Origin: Flavobacteriales bacterium
GTDB taxonomy: Bacteria > Bacteroidota > Bacteroidia > UBA10329
Length of the DNA: 64,000 nt
NCBI GenBank assembly: GCA_020635495.1
Contig: JACJZQ010000011.1
Coordinates: 62,001 to 126,000 of the forward strand
Reading direction: 5' to 3'
The notes below the pieces were generated by a model that made no database searches, had not been told where the DNA came from, and saw only the letters and a program-made list of their open reading frames with translations. The position numbers and the translations under genes were made by a program. Positions 51,646-59,552 of the stretch are shown piece by piece (position 1 is the first letter of the stretch; every line of letters begins with the position of its first letter).

Positions 51646-52671
51646 TTGAAGACAGATAGATTGAGCAAGACGGATTTTACAGAATTGAAAGAACTGCTCT
51701 CCTCACCCAAGAGGATAGCGATCGTGGCGCACAAAAGCCCGGATGGCGATGCCATCGGCTCATCGCTGGGATTGTACCATTATCTGATCACAAAAGGGCA
51801 CGAGGTTGAGGTGATCATGCCAAACGACTATCCGACTTTTCTAAAGTGGATGCCGGGCACCGAAAAGATCGTACTTCACGAAGGAAATGAGTCCAACGCG
51901 GAGGAACTGATAAACGCTGCAGAGGTGCTGTTCTGTCTGGATTTCAACACGCCCAATCGCGCTTTTGGGCTGGAGGAGGTTATTCAGCGTTCGGATAACG
52001 TCAAAGTGATGATCGATCATCATCCGCAGCCGGATGGTTTTGTGGATTTCATGCTATCGGATACATCATCGTGTTCAACGGCTCAGTTGGTTCATCGCTT
52101 TGCCGGAATGATGGGCGATTCGATTCCAAACAAAGAATCGGCAGAATGCCTTTACTGCGGAATTATGACCGACAGCGGCAGTTTCCGATTTCCTTCTGTA
52201 ACAGCCGAAACACATCGGGTTGTAGCCGATTTTCTTGATCTGGGTGTAAAGCAAGATGAGGTTTACAATCTGGTCAATAACACCAGTTCTGAACACAGAT
52301 TGAGGCTTCTTGGATACTGTGTGGATGATAAACTGACAGTGCTTAACGGATTGGGCACTGCTTTCATAACACTGACAATGGAAGAGAAAAAGCGCTTTCA
52401 TTTCCAACAAGGAGATACGGAAGGCACGGTTAACTATCCGTTGTCCATTGAAGGCGTGAACTTCTCAGCTATCTTCATCGAGGCGGAAGGATACATCAAG
52501 ATTTCGTTCCGATCTATTGGAAGTTTTGATGTGAACGAATTTGCTCGGGCACATTTTGAAGGTGGCGGTCATCGGAATGCAGCTGGTGCACGTTCCGATC
52601 TTCCCATGCAAGAAACCATCGATAAGTTCGTTTCGCTGGTAAAGCAGAATGCCAATAAATTGAATTACTAA
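51646..52671 (+). CDS. DHH-family phosphoesterase, NrnA-like (oligoribonuclease/pAp phosphatase)
   Basis: Degrades nanoRNA and pAp in organisms without Orn. The DHH motif is in VMIDHHPQPDGF, with the metal motifs AIVAHKSPDGDAIGSS and LFCLDFNTPNR upstream and CGIMTDSGSFRFPSVT after it. The DHHA1 domain ends with GGGHRNAAGA. No ATG fits, so TTG 51646 is used, just after a -7-like element. The stop overlaps the next start (TAATG), coupling it to the GldI-like gene. Confidence 0.92.
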   Translation: MKTDRLSKTDFTELKELLSSPKRIAIVAHKSPDGDAIGSSLGLYHYLITKGHEVEVIMPNDYPTFLKWMPGTEKIVLHEGNESNAEELINAAEVLFCLDFNTPNRAFGLEEVIQRSDNVKVMIDHHPQPDGFVDFMLSDTSSCSTAQLVHRFAGMMGDSIPNKESAECLYCGIMTDSGSFRFPSVTAETHRVVADFLDLGVKQDEVYNLVNNTSSEHRLRLLGYCVDDKLTVLNGLGTAFITLTMEEKKRFHFQQGDTEGTVNYPLSIEGVNFSAIFIEAEGYIKISFRSIGSFDVNEFARAHFEGGGHRNAAGARSDLPMQETIDKFVSLVKQNANKLNY

Positions 52672-53315
52672 TGAACAACCTACGTCATTGCGAGGGCATT
52701 AAGCCCGAAGCAACTAAGCGAAGCGTTCTCATTGCGTTCGCAATAATCTTTGGCAGGTTCGCACGAGATTGCCGCGCTCATTCTTCGCTCGCAATGACGC
52801 TGCTGTTGATGTTTGCTTTCGCATCCTGCGATACGCAGCCAGAACAGGAAAAACCCATCGACCCGAACCAGTACAAAAAGCCGCTGATGGAGGCCAACAA
52901 AGACCTAGTGGAACTGGAGGAGATCGACATTGAGAATTACATCAAGCGTCATAAATGGAATGTAACCGAAACAGGTTCTGGCCTTCGCTACCTCATTTAT
53001 GAGAACGGAAATGGTAAGCCGGTAGAGGAGAACAAGGTCGTTCAATTCAACTATCAAACGGAATTGCTGACTGGCAAAATCTGCTATTCTTCAGATAGTT
53101 TAGGCATCAAAGAGTTCCTTGTGGGGCGCGGTGGTGTTGAGAGCGGATTGGAAGAGGCTGTGCTCCATTTACGCGAAGGAGATCGGGCTAAAATAATTTT
53201 ACCTTCGCACCTCGCTTTCGGGCTTGTTGGAGATGACGATTGCATCCCTCGAAAAGCGGTTGTTGTTTACGACCTGGAAGTGCTAGCAGTTTTAGACCCA
53301 ATTAATAGAAACTAA
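52671..53315 (+). CDS. GldI-like FKBP-type peptidyl-prolyl isomerase lipoprotein, signal peptide split by a repeat
   Basis: A FKBP domain (~100-205, VVQFNYQTELLTGKICY ... AFGLVGDDDCIPRK) with a helical lead (YKKPLMEANKDLVELEEIDIENYI) resembles the gliding-motility lipoprotein GldI. ATG 52671 overlaps the upstream stop (TAATG). The first 4 codons and the hydrophobic lipobox segment (LLLMFAFASC) are separated by a palindromic element of exactly 39 codons (52683-52799). Without it the sequence would read MNNLLLLMFAFASC. Translation may run through, or may restart at ATG 52794 supplied by the right end of the element. Loss of the lipoprotein signal cannot be excluded. Confidence 0.75.
   Translation: MNNLRHCEGIKPEATKRSVLIAFAIIFGRFARDCRAHSSLAMTLLLMFAFASCDTQPEQEKPIDPNQYKKPLMEANKDLVELEEIDIENYIKRHKWNVTETGSGLRYLIYENGNGKPVEENKVVQFNYQTELLTGKICYSSDSLGIKEFLVGRGGVESGLEEAVLHLREGDRAKIILPSHLAFGLVGDDDCIPRKAVVVYDLEVLAVLDPINRN
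52683..52799. repeat. Palindromic element inserted in frame in a lipoprotein signal peptide
   Basis: A 117-bp element with perfect 12-bp terminal inverted repeats (CGTCATTGCGAG and CTCGCAATGACG). The length is divisible by 3 and no stop is present in the host frame. The right half matches the reverse complement of the 69-bp copy at 30986-31054 over about 34 bases with few differences. No direct target duplication is obvious. It resembles in-frame palindromic elements such as those described in Rickettsia, but the family is different. Confidence 0.85.
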
Positions 53316-53322
53316 GTTCAAA

Positions 53323-54150
53323 ATGAAGAAAATTACCCTATTGGCCCTGTTTGGCTGGATGTTGATGGTTGCCACCAAGTGCAACGATAAGAACGCCACC
53401 GAAGCGGCAACTGACGAATCAGGCGTTAGCCTTGGCGATACAATTACCACGGATTCTGGTTTGAAATACATTATCTGGAAGAAGGGAGATGGCCAGAAAG
53501 CAGAGGCTGGAGACAATGTTTCTGTTCATTATGCAGGCCGATTGACCAATGGTTCTCCGTTCGATGATTCGTACAAAAGAGGTAAACCTTTCGCGTTTCC
53601 GCTTGGCGGAGGACGCGTGATCAAGGGTTGGGATGAAGGAATCGCATACCTGAGCGTGGGAGACTCTGCCACACTTATTATTCCTGCAGAATTGGGATAC
53701 GGTTCAATGGATCGGCCAACTATTCCTGCCAATTCTACGTTGATCTTTGATGTTCAATTGATGGATGTGAAGAAGGTTATCAAACCAGTTCCGTATGATG
53801 TGACCGGTAAAGACACCATCTTCACAGGCACGGGTCTCAAATACATCAGAATGAACCAGACAGATGGTGCTTCGGTAACAGCAGGTGCTACCGTTTCTGT
53901 GCATTACACGGGCTATCTGTTGGATGGAACCGTATTCGATAGCTCTGTTTCGCGTGGCGAGCCGATCAGTTTCCCAATCGGAGAAAGCCGTGTTATTAAA
54001 GGCTGGGATGAAGGAATCGCTTACTTGAAAGTAGGAGAGAAGGCCCGATTGATCATCGCTCCAGAGCTTGGATATGGCGCTCGTGACATGGGACCGATTC
54101 CAGCTAATTCAACGCTTGTGTTTGACGTAGAGCTGGTGGATGTGAAATAA
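53323..54150 (+). CDS. Tandem FKBP-type peptidyl-prolyl isomerase
   Basis: Two complete FKBP domains in series (~45-150 and ~160-275), each with the active-site features VSVHYAGRL / VSVHYTGYL, GRVIKGWDEGIAYL / SRVIKGWDEGIAYL and ELGYG. It is exported by a signal peptide ending near MVATKC; the residue before the Cys is Lys, which is a poor lipobox, so lipidation is uncertain. It follows the GldI-like gene by 7 bases and both probably assist folding of envelope proteins. A terminator follows. Confidence 0.92.
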   Translation: MKKITLLALFGWMLMVATKCNDKNATEAATDESGVSLGDTITTDSGLKYIIWKKGDGQKAEAGDNVSVHYAGRLTNGSPFDDSYKRGKPFAFPLGGGRVIKGWDEGIAYLSVGDSATLIIPAELGYGSMDRPTIPANSTLIFDVQLMDVKKVIKPVPYDVTGKDTIFTGTGLKYIRMNQTDGASVTAGATVSVHYTGYLLDGTVFDSSVSRGEPISFPIGESRVIKGWDEGIAYLKVGEKARLIIAPELGYGARDMGPIPANSTLVFDVELVDVK

Positions 54151-54190
54151 TCCTAATGCAATTGATTTCAAGTCGATAAGACATTAAATT

Positions 54191-54218
54191 AGGGGTTCAC
54201 ACGTTGAACCCCTTTTTT
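54191..54218 (+). terminator. Intrinsic terminator of the FKBP operon
   Basis: A 9-bp stem (AGGGGTTCA with TGAACCCCT), a 5-base loop and a run of T. Confidence 0.9.
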
Positions 54219-54232
54219 ATTCTCAAAATCCA

Positions 54233-55477
54233 ATGAACCCCAACTACATCCTCTTTGCTATTCCCATTTTTCTCATCACCATTTTCGGAGAATTACTTCA
54301 CAACTACATCAAGCAAGGCGGTAAGGATTTCAATTTCGAGGATAGCATCACCAATCTGAACATTGGTATCGGTAGTCAGGCCATTGGTGCCATTACCAAG
54401 GCATTTTTGCTCATGTTGTACTTCTGGTGCTACGAGAACTACCGTTTGTTCACCATCGATTTCAGTTGGTACAGCGTACTGATTGCCATTGTGGTCTTCG
54501 ATTACATCTTCTATTGGGCGCACCGTTGGGGGCACGAATGGAACATTTTCTGGGGAGCGCATATCGTACATCATCAAAGCGAAGAGTACAACCTTACCGT
54601 TGCGTTGCGACAGAGTTGGTTCCACAATCTCATTGCGTTTCCGCTGTTTTTGCCAATGCCGTTTTTAGGCATCGACCCGTTGAGTTTCGGGGCAGCAGCC
54701 GGATTGGTAACACTCTATCAGTATTGGATACACACCAAGGCCATCGACAGAATGCCCAAGTGGTTCGAGTACATTTTCAACTCGCCAGCGCATCATCGCG
54801 TACACCACGCTACCAACCAGCAGTATTTGGATCACAACTACGCGGCCACGTTCATCATTTGGGACCGTATTCACGGAACGTTCATAGACGAAGAAGAGGA
54901 GTGCGTTTACGGAATCACCACACCACTCAAGAGTTGGAATACCGTTTGGGCCAACTTCCATTTTTATGTCGAAATGTGGCAGGGCAGCAAGCAACTGAAA
55001 ACGGTCAGAGAAAAGTTGGCGCTCATATTCCGTGGACCGGAATACCTCGGAAAACTACTCGGACAAGTAAGCGATGGCAGCAAAAAGATGACCACCGCGG
55101 CCAAGAAATACGCAACCGAAACACCACTTCATCTGAAGATCTATGTAAGTCTACAGTTCTTGCTGCTTACCTATTTCCTAGCCGCATACATGGGCCAGAT
55201 AGAGAATCTCACCATGTTCTACCAACTGGCATTCTTCTTCCTCATTTGTTTGAGTACACTTTCCGTTAGCGGAATACTCGAAAACAAGCCTTGGTTCTAT
55301 ATCGTAGAGATTGCACGTTTCCTCATGTTCGTGCCTATTTACAACCTCTGCTACCGCAACTACTTTGCAGATTGGTACGATTACACACTACCGTTCTCTA
55401 TCGTGATATCAGCCTTATTTACAGGTTGGATGCTGGTTGACCTGCTGTATTTGAGGAGGTTGCGAGTCGCTCACTGA
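54233..55477 (+). CDS. Alkylglycerol monooxygenase (AGMO)-like fatty acid hydroxylase-superfamily membrane protein
   Basis: A membrane-bound diiron hydroxylase of the sterol desaturase superfamily. The eight-His pattern is present: HRWGHEWN, HIVHHQSEEYNLTVALRQS and NSPAHHRVHHATN. About 8 membrane segments occur. Long stretches (YWIHTKAIDRMP, YAATFIIWDRIHGTF, YGITTPLKSW) resemble eukaryotic AGMO/TMEM195, which hydroxylates ether lipids with tetrahydrobiopterin. The substrate in this organism is unknown. It follows a terminator, so it has its own promoter. Confidence 0.85.
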   Translation: MNPNYILFAIPIFLITIFGELLHNYIKQGGKDFNFEDSITNLNIGIGSQAIGAITKAFLLMLYFWCYENYRLFTIDFSWYSVLIAIVVFDYIFYWAHRWGHEWNIFWGAHIVHHQSEEYNLTVALRQSWFHNLIAFPLFLPMPFLGIDPLSFGAAAGLVTLYQYWIHTKAIDRMPKWFEYIFNSPAHHRVHHATNQQYLDHNYAATFIIWDRIHGTFIDEEEECVYGITTPLKSWNTVWANFHFYVEMWQGSKQLKTVREKLALIFRGPEYLGKLLGQVSDGSKKMTTAAKKYATETPLHLKIYVSLQFLLLTYFLAAYMGQIENLTMFYQLAFFFLICLSTLSVSGILENKPWFYIVEIARFLMFVPIYNLCYRNYFADWYDYTLPFSIVISALFTGWMLVDLLYLRRLRVAH

Positions 55478-55560
55478 TTCGCTCGCGCGCGTTTGCAACG
55501 CGTCCGTCCAATCCTACCTGCAAGCCGAATGCTTCTGCTCAGAGTTCTTGTCGGTTAACT

Positions 55561-55833
55561 AACTGTTCGAGTTGATTTATGCACTGTCAGACTCAATTGA
55601 TTGACTGCAAGATGCAATTGTGGCAGCGCCAGATGTAATTGTGGCAGAGCAAGACTCGATTTATCCACTGTAAGAGTCAATTGATAAACCGCGAGACTCG
55701 ATTTATTCACCGTCAGACTCAATTAAACGACTGCAAGACGCAATTATGGCAGCGCAAGATGTAATTATGGCAGCGTAAGACTCAATTAATACGCGGCAAG
55801 AAGCAATTTATAAACCGTAAGATTCAGTTAATA
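55561..55833. repeat. Intergenic 21-bp tandem repeat array, 13 units
   Basis: Thirteen head-to-tail units of exactly 21 bp with the core CRCYGYAAGAYKCAATT and about 4 variable bases. Units 3-7 and 9-13 repeat the same order of variants, giving a 126-bp higher-order period. The sequence is unrelated to the 21-bp array at 20048-20278. It fills the 393-base gap between the convergent AGMO-like and RsmI-like genes; the bases before it (55478-55560) may hold one more decayed unit. All plus frames are closed by stops, as are the minus frames except for short stretches such as LPQLHLA. Confidence 0.92.
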
Positions 55834-55870
55834 GATCTGTTCAATGACTTTCGGAACGAGACGGAGAAAC

Positions 55871-56578
55871 TCAGTTCCCCAACAAGAACATGCACGGCCG
55901 CTTGTGGAGGTCGATCTTCTGGGTTTTCCACTCGGCAATGGCCAATGTTTTGATCTGTTCCGTTTCTAGCGTAATGTCAACAGCCACGCACAGTTTATGG
56001 TTGGCGTTGCAGGTTTTAAGCACATCATCAAACAGCTTTTCGTTGCGATAAGGTGTTTCCATGAAGATTTGCGTGTAGCCCGTTTTGGAAACAGCCGAAT
56101 CCAGATCGCGTAAGGCGTTTACGCGTTCCCGTTTGTCAATGGGCAAATACCCATGAAACGTAAAACCCTGTCCATTCAACCCACTACCCATCAGTCCGAG
56201 TAGAATAGAGGATGGGCCGATCAACGGAACAACCTTGATGTTGTATTTGTGTGCTTCCGCGATCAGGATCTGACCAGGGTCGGCAACGCCTGGGCAGCCT
56301 GCTTCAGACATGATTCCCACATCCTTTCCTTGTATCAGCAATTCAATCGGTCGCGAAATCTCGTGTTGCTTGGTTCGTTTGTCCAGTAGAATCAGCTCCA
56401 GTTGATCAAAATCGCGCTTACTTCCAGTGGAACGGATAAATCTCCGAGCAGACTTTTCGTTCTCAACTACCAAATATTCCAACTCATCAATAAGTCGGAG
56501 ATTCAGATTCGGGAAAAGCTTGTCGTTGTTGGTTTCGCCCAGCGCAACAGGAATGAGATAGAGCGTTCCTGTGCTCAT
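55871..56578 (-). CDS. RsmI-like tetrapyrrole-methylase-fold SAM methyltransferase
   Basis: SAM-dependent methyltransferase of the tetrapyrrole methylase fold. The motifs GTLYLIPVALGE, GIMSEAGCPGVADPG, VVPLIGPSSILLGLMGSG and TQIFMETPYRN match the RsmI 16S rRNA C1402 2'-O-methyltransferase. The 235-residue length is short, and this Bacteroidota paralogue group is distinct from canonical RsmI, so the target may differ. It overlaps the phosphatase gene by ATGA. Confidence 0.85.
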   Translation of the reverse strand: MSTGTLYLIPVALGETNNDKLFPNLNLRLIDELEYLVVENEKSARRFIRSTGSKRDFDQLELILLDKRTKQHEISRPIELLIQGKDVGIMSEAGCPGVADPGQILIAEAHKYNIKVVPLIGPSSILLGLMGSGLNGQGFTFHGYLPIDKRERVNALRDLDSAVSKTGYTQIFMETPYRNEKLFDDVLKTCNANHKLCVAVDITLETEQIKTLAIAEWKTQKIDLHKRPCMFLLGN

Positions 56579-57033
56579 TTCAACTCTTGTAAGAAAGCAT
56601 CACAGGCGTAATCGAGCAGGTCGTAAACACGGTCAAAGCTGTCATCGTAGTACGGATCAGGAACAGAATTTCCTTTCTTCTCACTACCGAAATCAAGGAT
56701 CAACTTCACTTTGGCCTTGTCTTCGGCAGTTCTTGCCAAACTCAAAACGTTGGCCTTGTTGGAGGTATCCATCACCAAAATGTGATCGAAATGGTCAAAA
56801 TCATCTGGTCGGAAAGGCCGTGAATTCTGATCGGAAATATCAATGCCGTTCTTCAGCATTTCTTCCTGTGCACGGCCATCCGGTTGTTCGCCTTGGTGCC
56901 ATGATGAAGTTCCAGCACTGTCTATAAAAACGTCAAGGCCCTGAAGTTGGGCCTTGTGTTTGAGGATGCCTTCGGCCATAGGGCTTCGGCAAATATTTCC
57001 GAGACAAACCATTAACACACGAGGTGTGGCCAT
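56575..57033 (-). CDS. Low-molecular-weight protein tyrosine phosphatase
   Basis: The P-loop is LVCLGNICRSP, with nucleophile Cys10 and Arg16. The general-acid loop is VPDPYYDD. The 152-residue length is standard. In many bacteria such enzymes dephosphorylate tyrosine kinases of capsule or exopolysaccharide export. It lies between dnaA (4 bases upstream) and the RsmI-like gene (ATGA overlap), so a co-transcript is likely. Confidence 0.96.
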   Translation of the reverse strand: MATPRVLMVCLGNICRSPMAEGILKHKAQLQGLDVFIDSAGTSSWHQGEQPDGRAQEEMLKNGIDISDQNSRPFRPDDFDHFDHILVMDTSNKANVLSLARTAEDKAKVKLILDFGSEKKGNSVPDPYYDDSFDRVYDLLDYACDAFLQELK

Positions 57034-57036
57034 GGT

Positions 57037-58467
57037 TTATGACAGTTTTATCTTCTTATCGAGGTCTGCGATGTAACCGCGGAACTGCTTGTCAGTTTCA
57101 ATAAGGTTGTTCACGGTTCGGTAAGCATGCAATACCGTTGCGTGGTCTTTTCCACCGCACTGAGCACCAATTGTTGCCAAAGATGCCTTGGTCATGTTCT
57201 TGGCGTAGAACATAGCAATCTGACGGGCCTGAACAACTTCACGCTTACGCGTTTTCGACTTCATCAACTCGATCGGCATATCGAAGTAATCGGAAACCAC
57301 TTTCTGGATGTAATCGATACTGATCTCGCGGGCGGTGTTCTTCACGAACTTATCGATCATCTGCTTGGCAAGATCCAAGTTGATGGACTTCTTGTTCAGC
57401 GATGCTTGAGCCAACAAGGAGATCAATGCGCCTTCCAACTCACGGATATTGGTGGTAATGCTGTAAGCCAAGTACTCCAACACCTCTTCAGGAAGTTCAA
57501 TTCCATCCTGATAGATCTTCTTGCGAAGAATGGCAATTCGGGTTTCCAACTCTGGAGCCGATAGGTCGGCTGCCAATCCCCACTTGAATCGCGATAGCAG
57601 ACGCTGTTCCATGCCTTGCATTTCAACTGGTGCCTTATCGCTGGTCAGAACCAACTGCTTACCATTCTGATGCAAGTGATTGAATATGTGGAAGAACACA
57701 TCCTGTGTCTTGTCCTTTCCAGCCAAGAACTGAACATCATCCATGATCAACACATCTATCATTTGATAGAAATGCACGAAATCGTTGGTTGTATTGTTCT
57801 TAACCGCATCAATGAACTGGTGCGTGAACTTCTCTGAGGAAACATACAGAACCGTTTTGCTCGGGTCCTTTTCCTTTATCTCAATACCAATGGCGTGTGC
57901 CAAGTGGGTTTTTCCAAGACCAACACCACCATATAATAGGAGAGGATTGAAAGCTGTTCCTCCAGGCTTGTTGGCAACCGCATATCCAGCAGATCTTGCC
58001 AATCGGTTACAATCTCCTTCAATGAAGTTGTCGAAGTTGTAATTCGAGTTCAGTTGAGATTCAACCTTAACCTTCTTAAGCCCTGGAATAATGAATGGGT
58101 TCTTGATGGCATCTGAACGACCAAGATCAATTGGCATGGTAACCGGCTGATTCTTAGTGGTGGCAGAGTTAGTAGGCACCTTTACAGAATATGGTTTCGA
58201 AGAGTTGAAACCGTTTTCCATTATGATCTGGTACTCTAGTCTTCCCTCAGTGCCCAACTCTTTCTTAACAGTCTTTTTGAGCAGGGAGATGTAGTGCTCT
58301 TCCAGCCATTCGTAAAAGAATTGACTTGGTACTTGAATTGTAAGGACGTTATCATCAATTTTAATTGGAACTATTGGCTCAAACCATGTCCGATAACTCT
58401 GATATGGGACATTGTCTCGGATGACATCCAAACAATTGTCCCAAACTACCTTACAGTCTTTCTTCAT
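57037..58467 (-). CDS. dnaA: Chromosomal replication initiator protein DnaA
   Basis: AAA+ initiator that binds DnaA boxes and opens the origin. Domain I (~1-90), a short domain II (~95-140), and domain III with Walker A GGVGLGKTHLAHA and Walker B VLIMDDVQFLAG are present. Sensor and arginine-finger region is EMQGMEQRLLSRFKWGL. Domain IV has the signature GGKDHATVLHAYRTV. The length of 476 residues is normal. No cluster of TTATCCACA boxes is seen in the 135 bases upstream, so the origin is not clearly here. Confidence 0.97.
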   Translation of the reverse strand: MKKDCKVVWDNCLDVIRDNVPYQSYRTWFEPIVPIKIDDNVLTIQVPSQFFYEWLEEHYISLLKKTVKKELGTEGRLEYQIIMENGFNSSKPYSVKVPTNSATTKNQPVTMPIDLGRSDAIKNPFIIPGLKKVKVESQLNSNYNFDNFIEGDCNRLARSAGYAVANKPGGTAFNPLLLYGGVGLGKTHLAHAIGIEIKEKDPSKTVLYVSSEKFTHQFIDAVKNNTTNDFVHFYQMIDVLIMDDVQFLAGKDKTQDVFFHIFNHLHQNGKQLVLTSDKAPVEMQGMEQRLLSRFKWGLAADLSAPELETRIAILRKKIYQDGIELPEEVLEYLAYSITTNIRELEGALISLLAQASLNKKSINLDLAKQMIDKFVKNTAREISIDYIQKVVSDYFDMPIELMKSKTRKREVVQARQIAMFYAKNMTKASLATIGAQCGGKDHATVLHAYRTVNNLIETDKQFRGYIADLDKKIKLS

Positions 58468-58602
58468 ACTTATTCGGTCAACTAGCTAAACGTTAGTGCT
58501 TTAAGAATTCCACTGCCAAAAGAAGCCTAGAATTGGCCTCATTTTGACCCCTTATTGCGTGGCAAATGTTGGTAAAAGATTCATTAAAAAAAAACCAATT
58601 TG

Positions 58603-59550
58603 CTATTGACTTTTTGAAACTTTTGGTGCAATATATGAGCCTCGGAAGACCTTTGTTACAACATCGAAATATAGGTCTATTCTCCCAAGTTTAATTCCTG
58701 CCCATCCAACCTGACAGACCATTACATTCTGCCCTGATCTGTTGATGAAATAAGAGGGCTCATCCAAGAAAGTATGGGTGTGTCCACCAAGGATGATATC
58801 AACATTTTGACTGTTTTCGGCTACGTGTTTATCGCAGATCCGTTGTTGATCAAAATTGTATTTCTCTGCATTGTAGTCGTACCCTAGGTGAGACAGGCAG
58901 ACAACAAGGTCGCACCCCATTTCATTTTTCAGTAAATCGGCCTGCTTGTTGGCTTCTGCAATGGGGTCGTGGTAACGCACATCTCCGTAAAGCCTGGGAT
59001 TGACCAGCCCTTCCAACTCTATTCCCAAACCGAACACCCCGATCTTCAATCCATCCATTTCAAAAACCTTGTTCTTCAAAGTGGTTTCTGAGAGTGGAGT
59101 GCCAGAAAGCTCATAGTTTGAGTTGATGAACGGAAATCTGGCATGTGGCAGTTGCTTCATCAATCCTTCAATTCCATTATCGAAATCGTGGTTGCCATAG
59201 GTTGCGGCATCGTAGCCCATTTCGCTCATCAGTTTGAACTCCAACTCGCCACCGTAATAATTGAAGTAGGGCGTTCCTTGAAAAATGTCGCCACTGTCAA
59301 ACAGTAGCACGTTTTTTTCTTGGTTCCTGATCTGTTTCACCATTTCTGCCCTGCGGGCGAAACCACCCAAACCTGGATATTTGCCATCCGAGGTCGGAAA
59401 TGGGTCTATTCTACTGTGAACATCATTGGTGTGCAAGATGGTCAGTTTCCGAATTCCGAATTCACCCAAATTGCAAGAAGACATACCGCCTAATGCCCCG
59501 ACCGAAAGACTGGCCAAAGCCGAACGTTTTATGAAGCTTCTTCTGTTCAT
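58603..59550 (-). CDS. 5'-nucleotidase metallophosphatase domain protein with Tat signal
   Basis: Calcineurin-like metallophosphatase of the UshA/5'-nucleotidase family. The Tat-type signal MNRRSFIKRSALASLSVGALGG includes RRSFIK. The dimetal motifs are LHTNDVHSRI, DSGDIFQG, TYGNHDFDNG and LGGHTHTFLDE. There is no C-terminal nucleotide-recognition domain; that domain is encoded by the adjacent gene at 59553-60284, which lies upstream on this strand. Together they look like a split UshA. Confidence 0.92.
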   Translation of the reverse strand: MNRRSFIKRSALASLSVGALGGMSSCNLGEFGIRKLTILHTNDVHSRIDPFPTSDGKYPGLGGFARRAEMVKQIRNQEKNVLLFDSGDIFQGTPYFNYYGGELEFKLMSEMGYDAATYGNHDFDNGIEGLMKQLPHARFPFINSNYELSGTPLSETTLKNKVFEMDGLKIGVFGLGIELEGLVNPRLYGDVRYHDPIAEANKQADLLKNEMGCDLVVCLSHLGYDYNAEKYNFDQQRICDKHVAENSQNVDIILGGHTHTFLDEPSYFINRSGQNVMVCQVGWAGIKLGRIDLYFDVVTKVFRGSYIAPKVSKSQ

Positions 59551-59552
59551 GC

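Noticed and set aside
54427..55269. Plus-strand ORF of 280 codons
   Set aside because: Shifted frame inside the AGMO-like gene; it is Arg/Pro/Ser-rich without motifs, whereas the host frame carries the full His pattern.
58468..58602. oriC next to dnaA
   Set aside because: I could not find a cluster of TTATCCACA-like boxes in the 135-base gap, only A-rich tracts, so I do not claim an origin.
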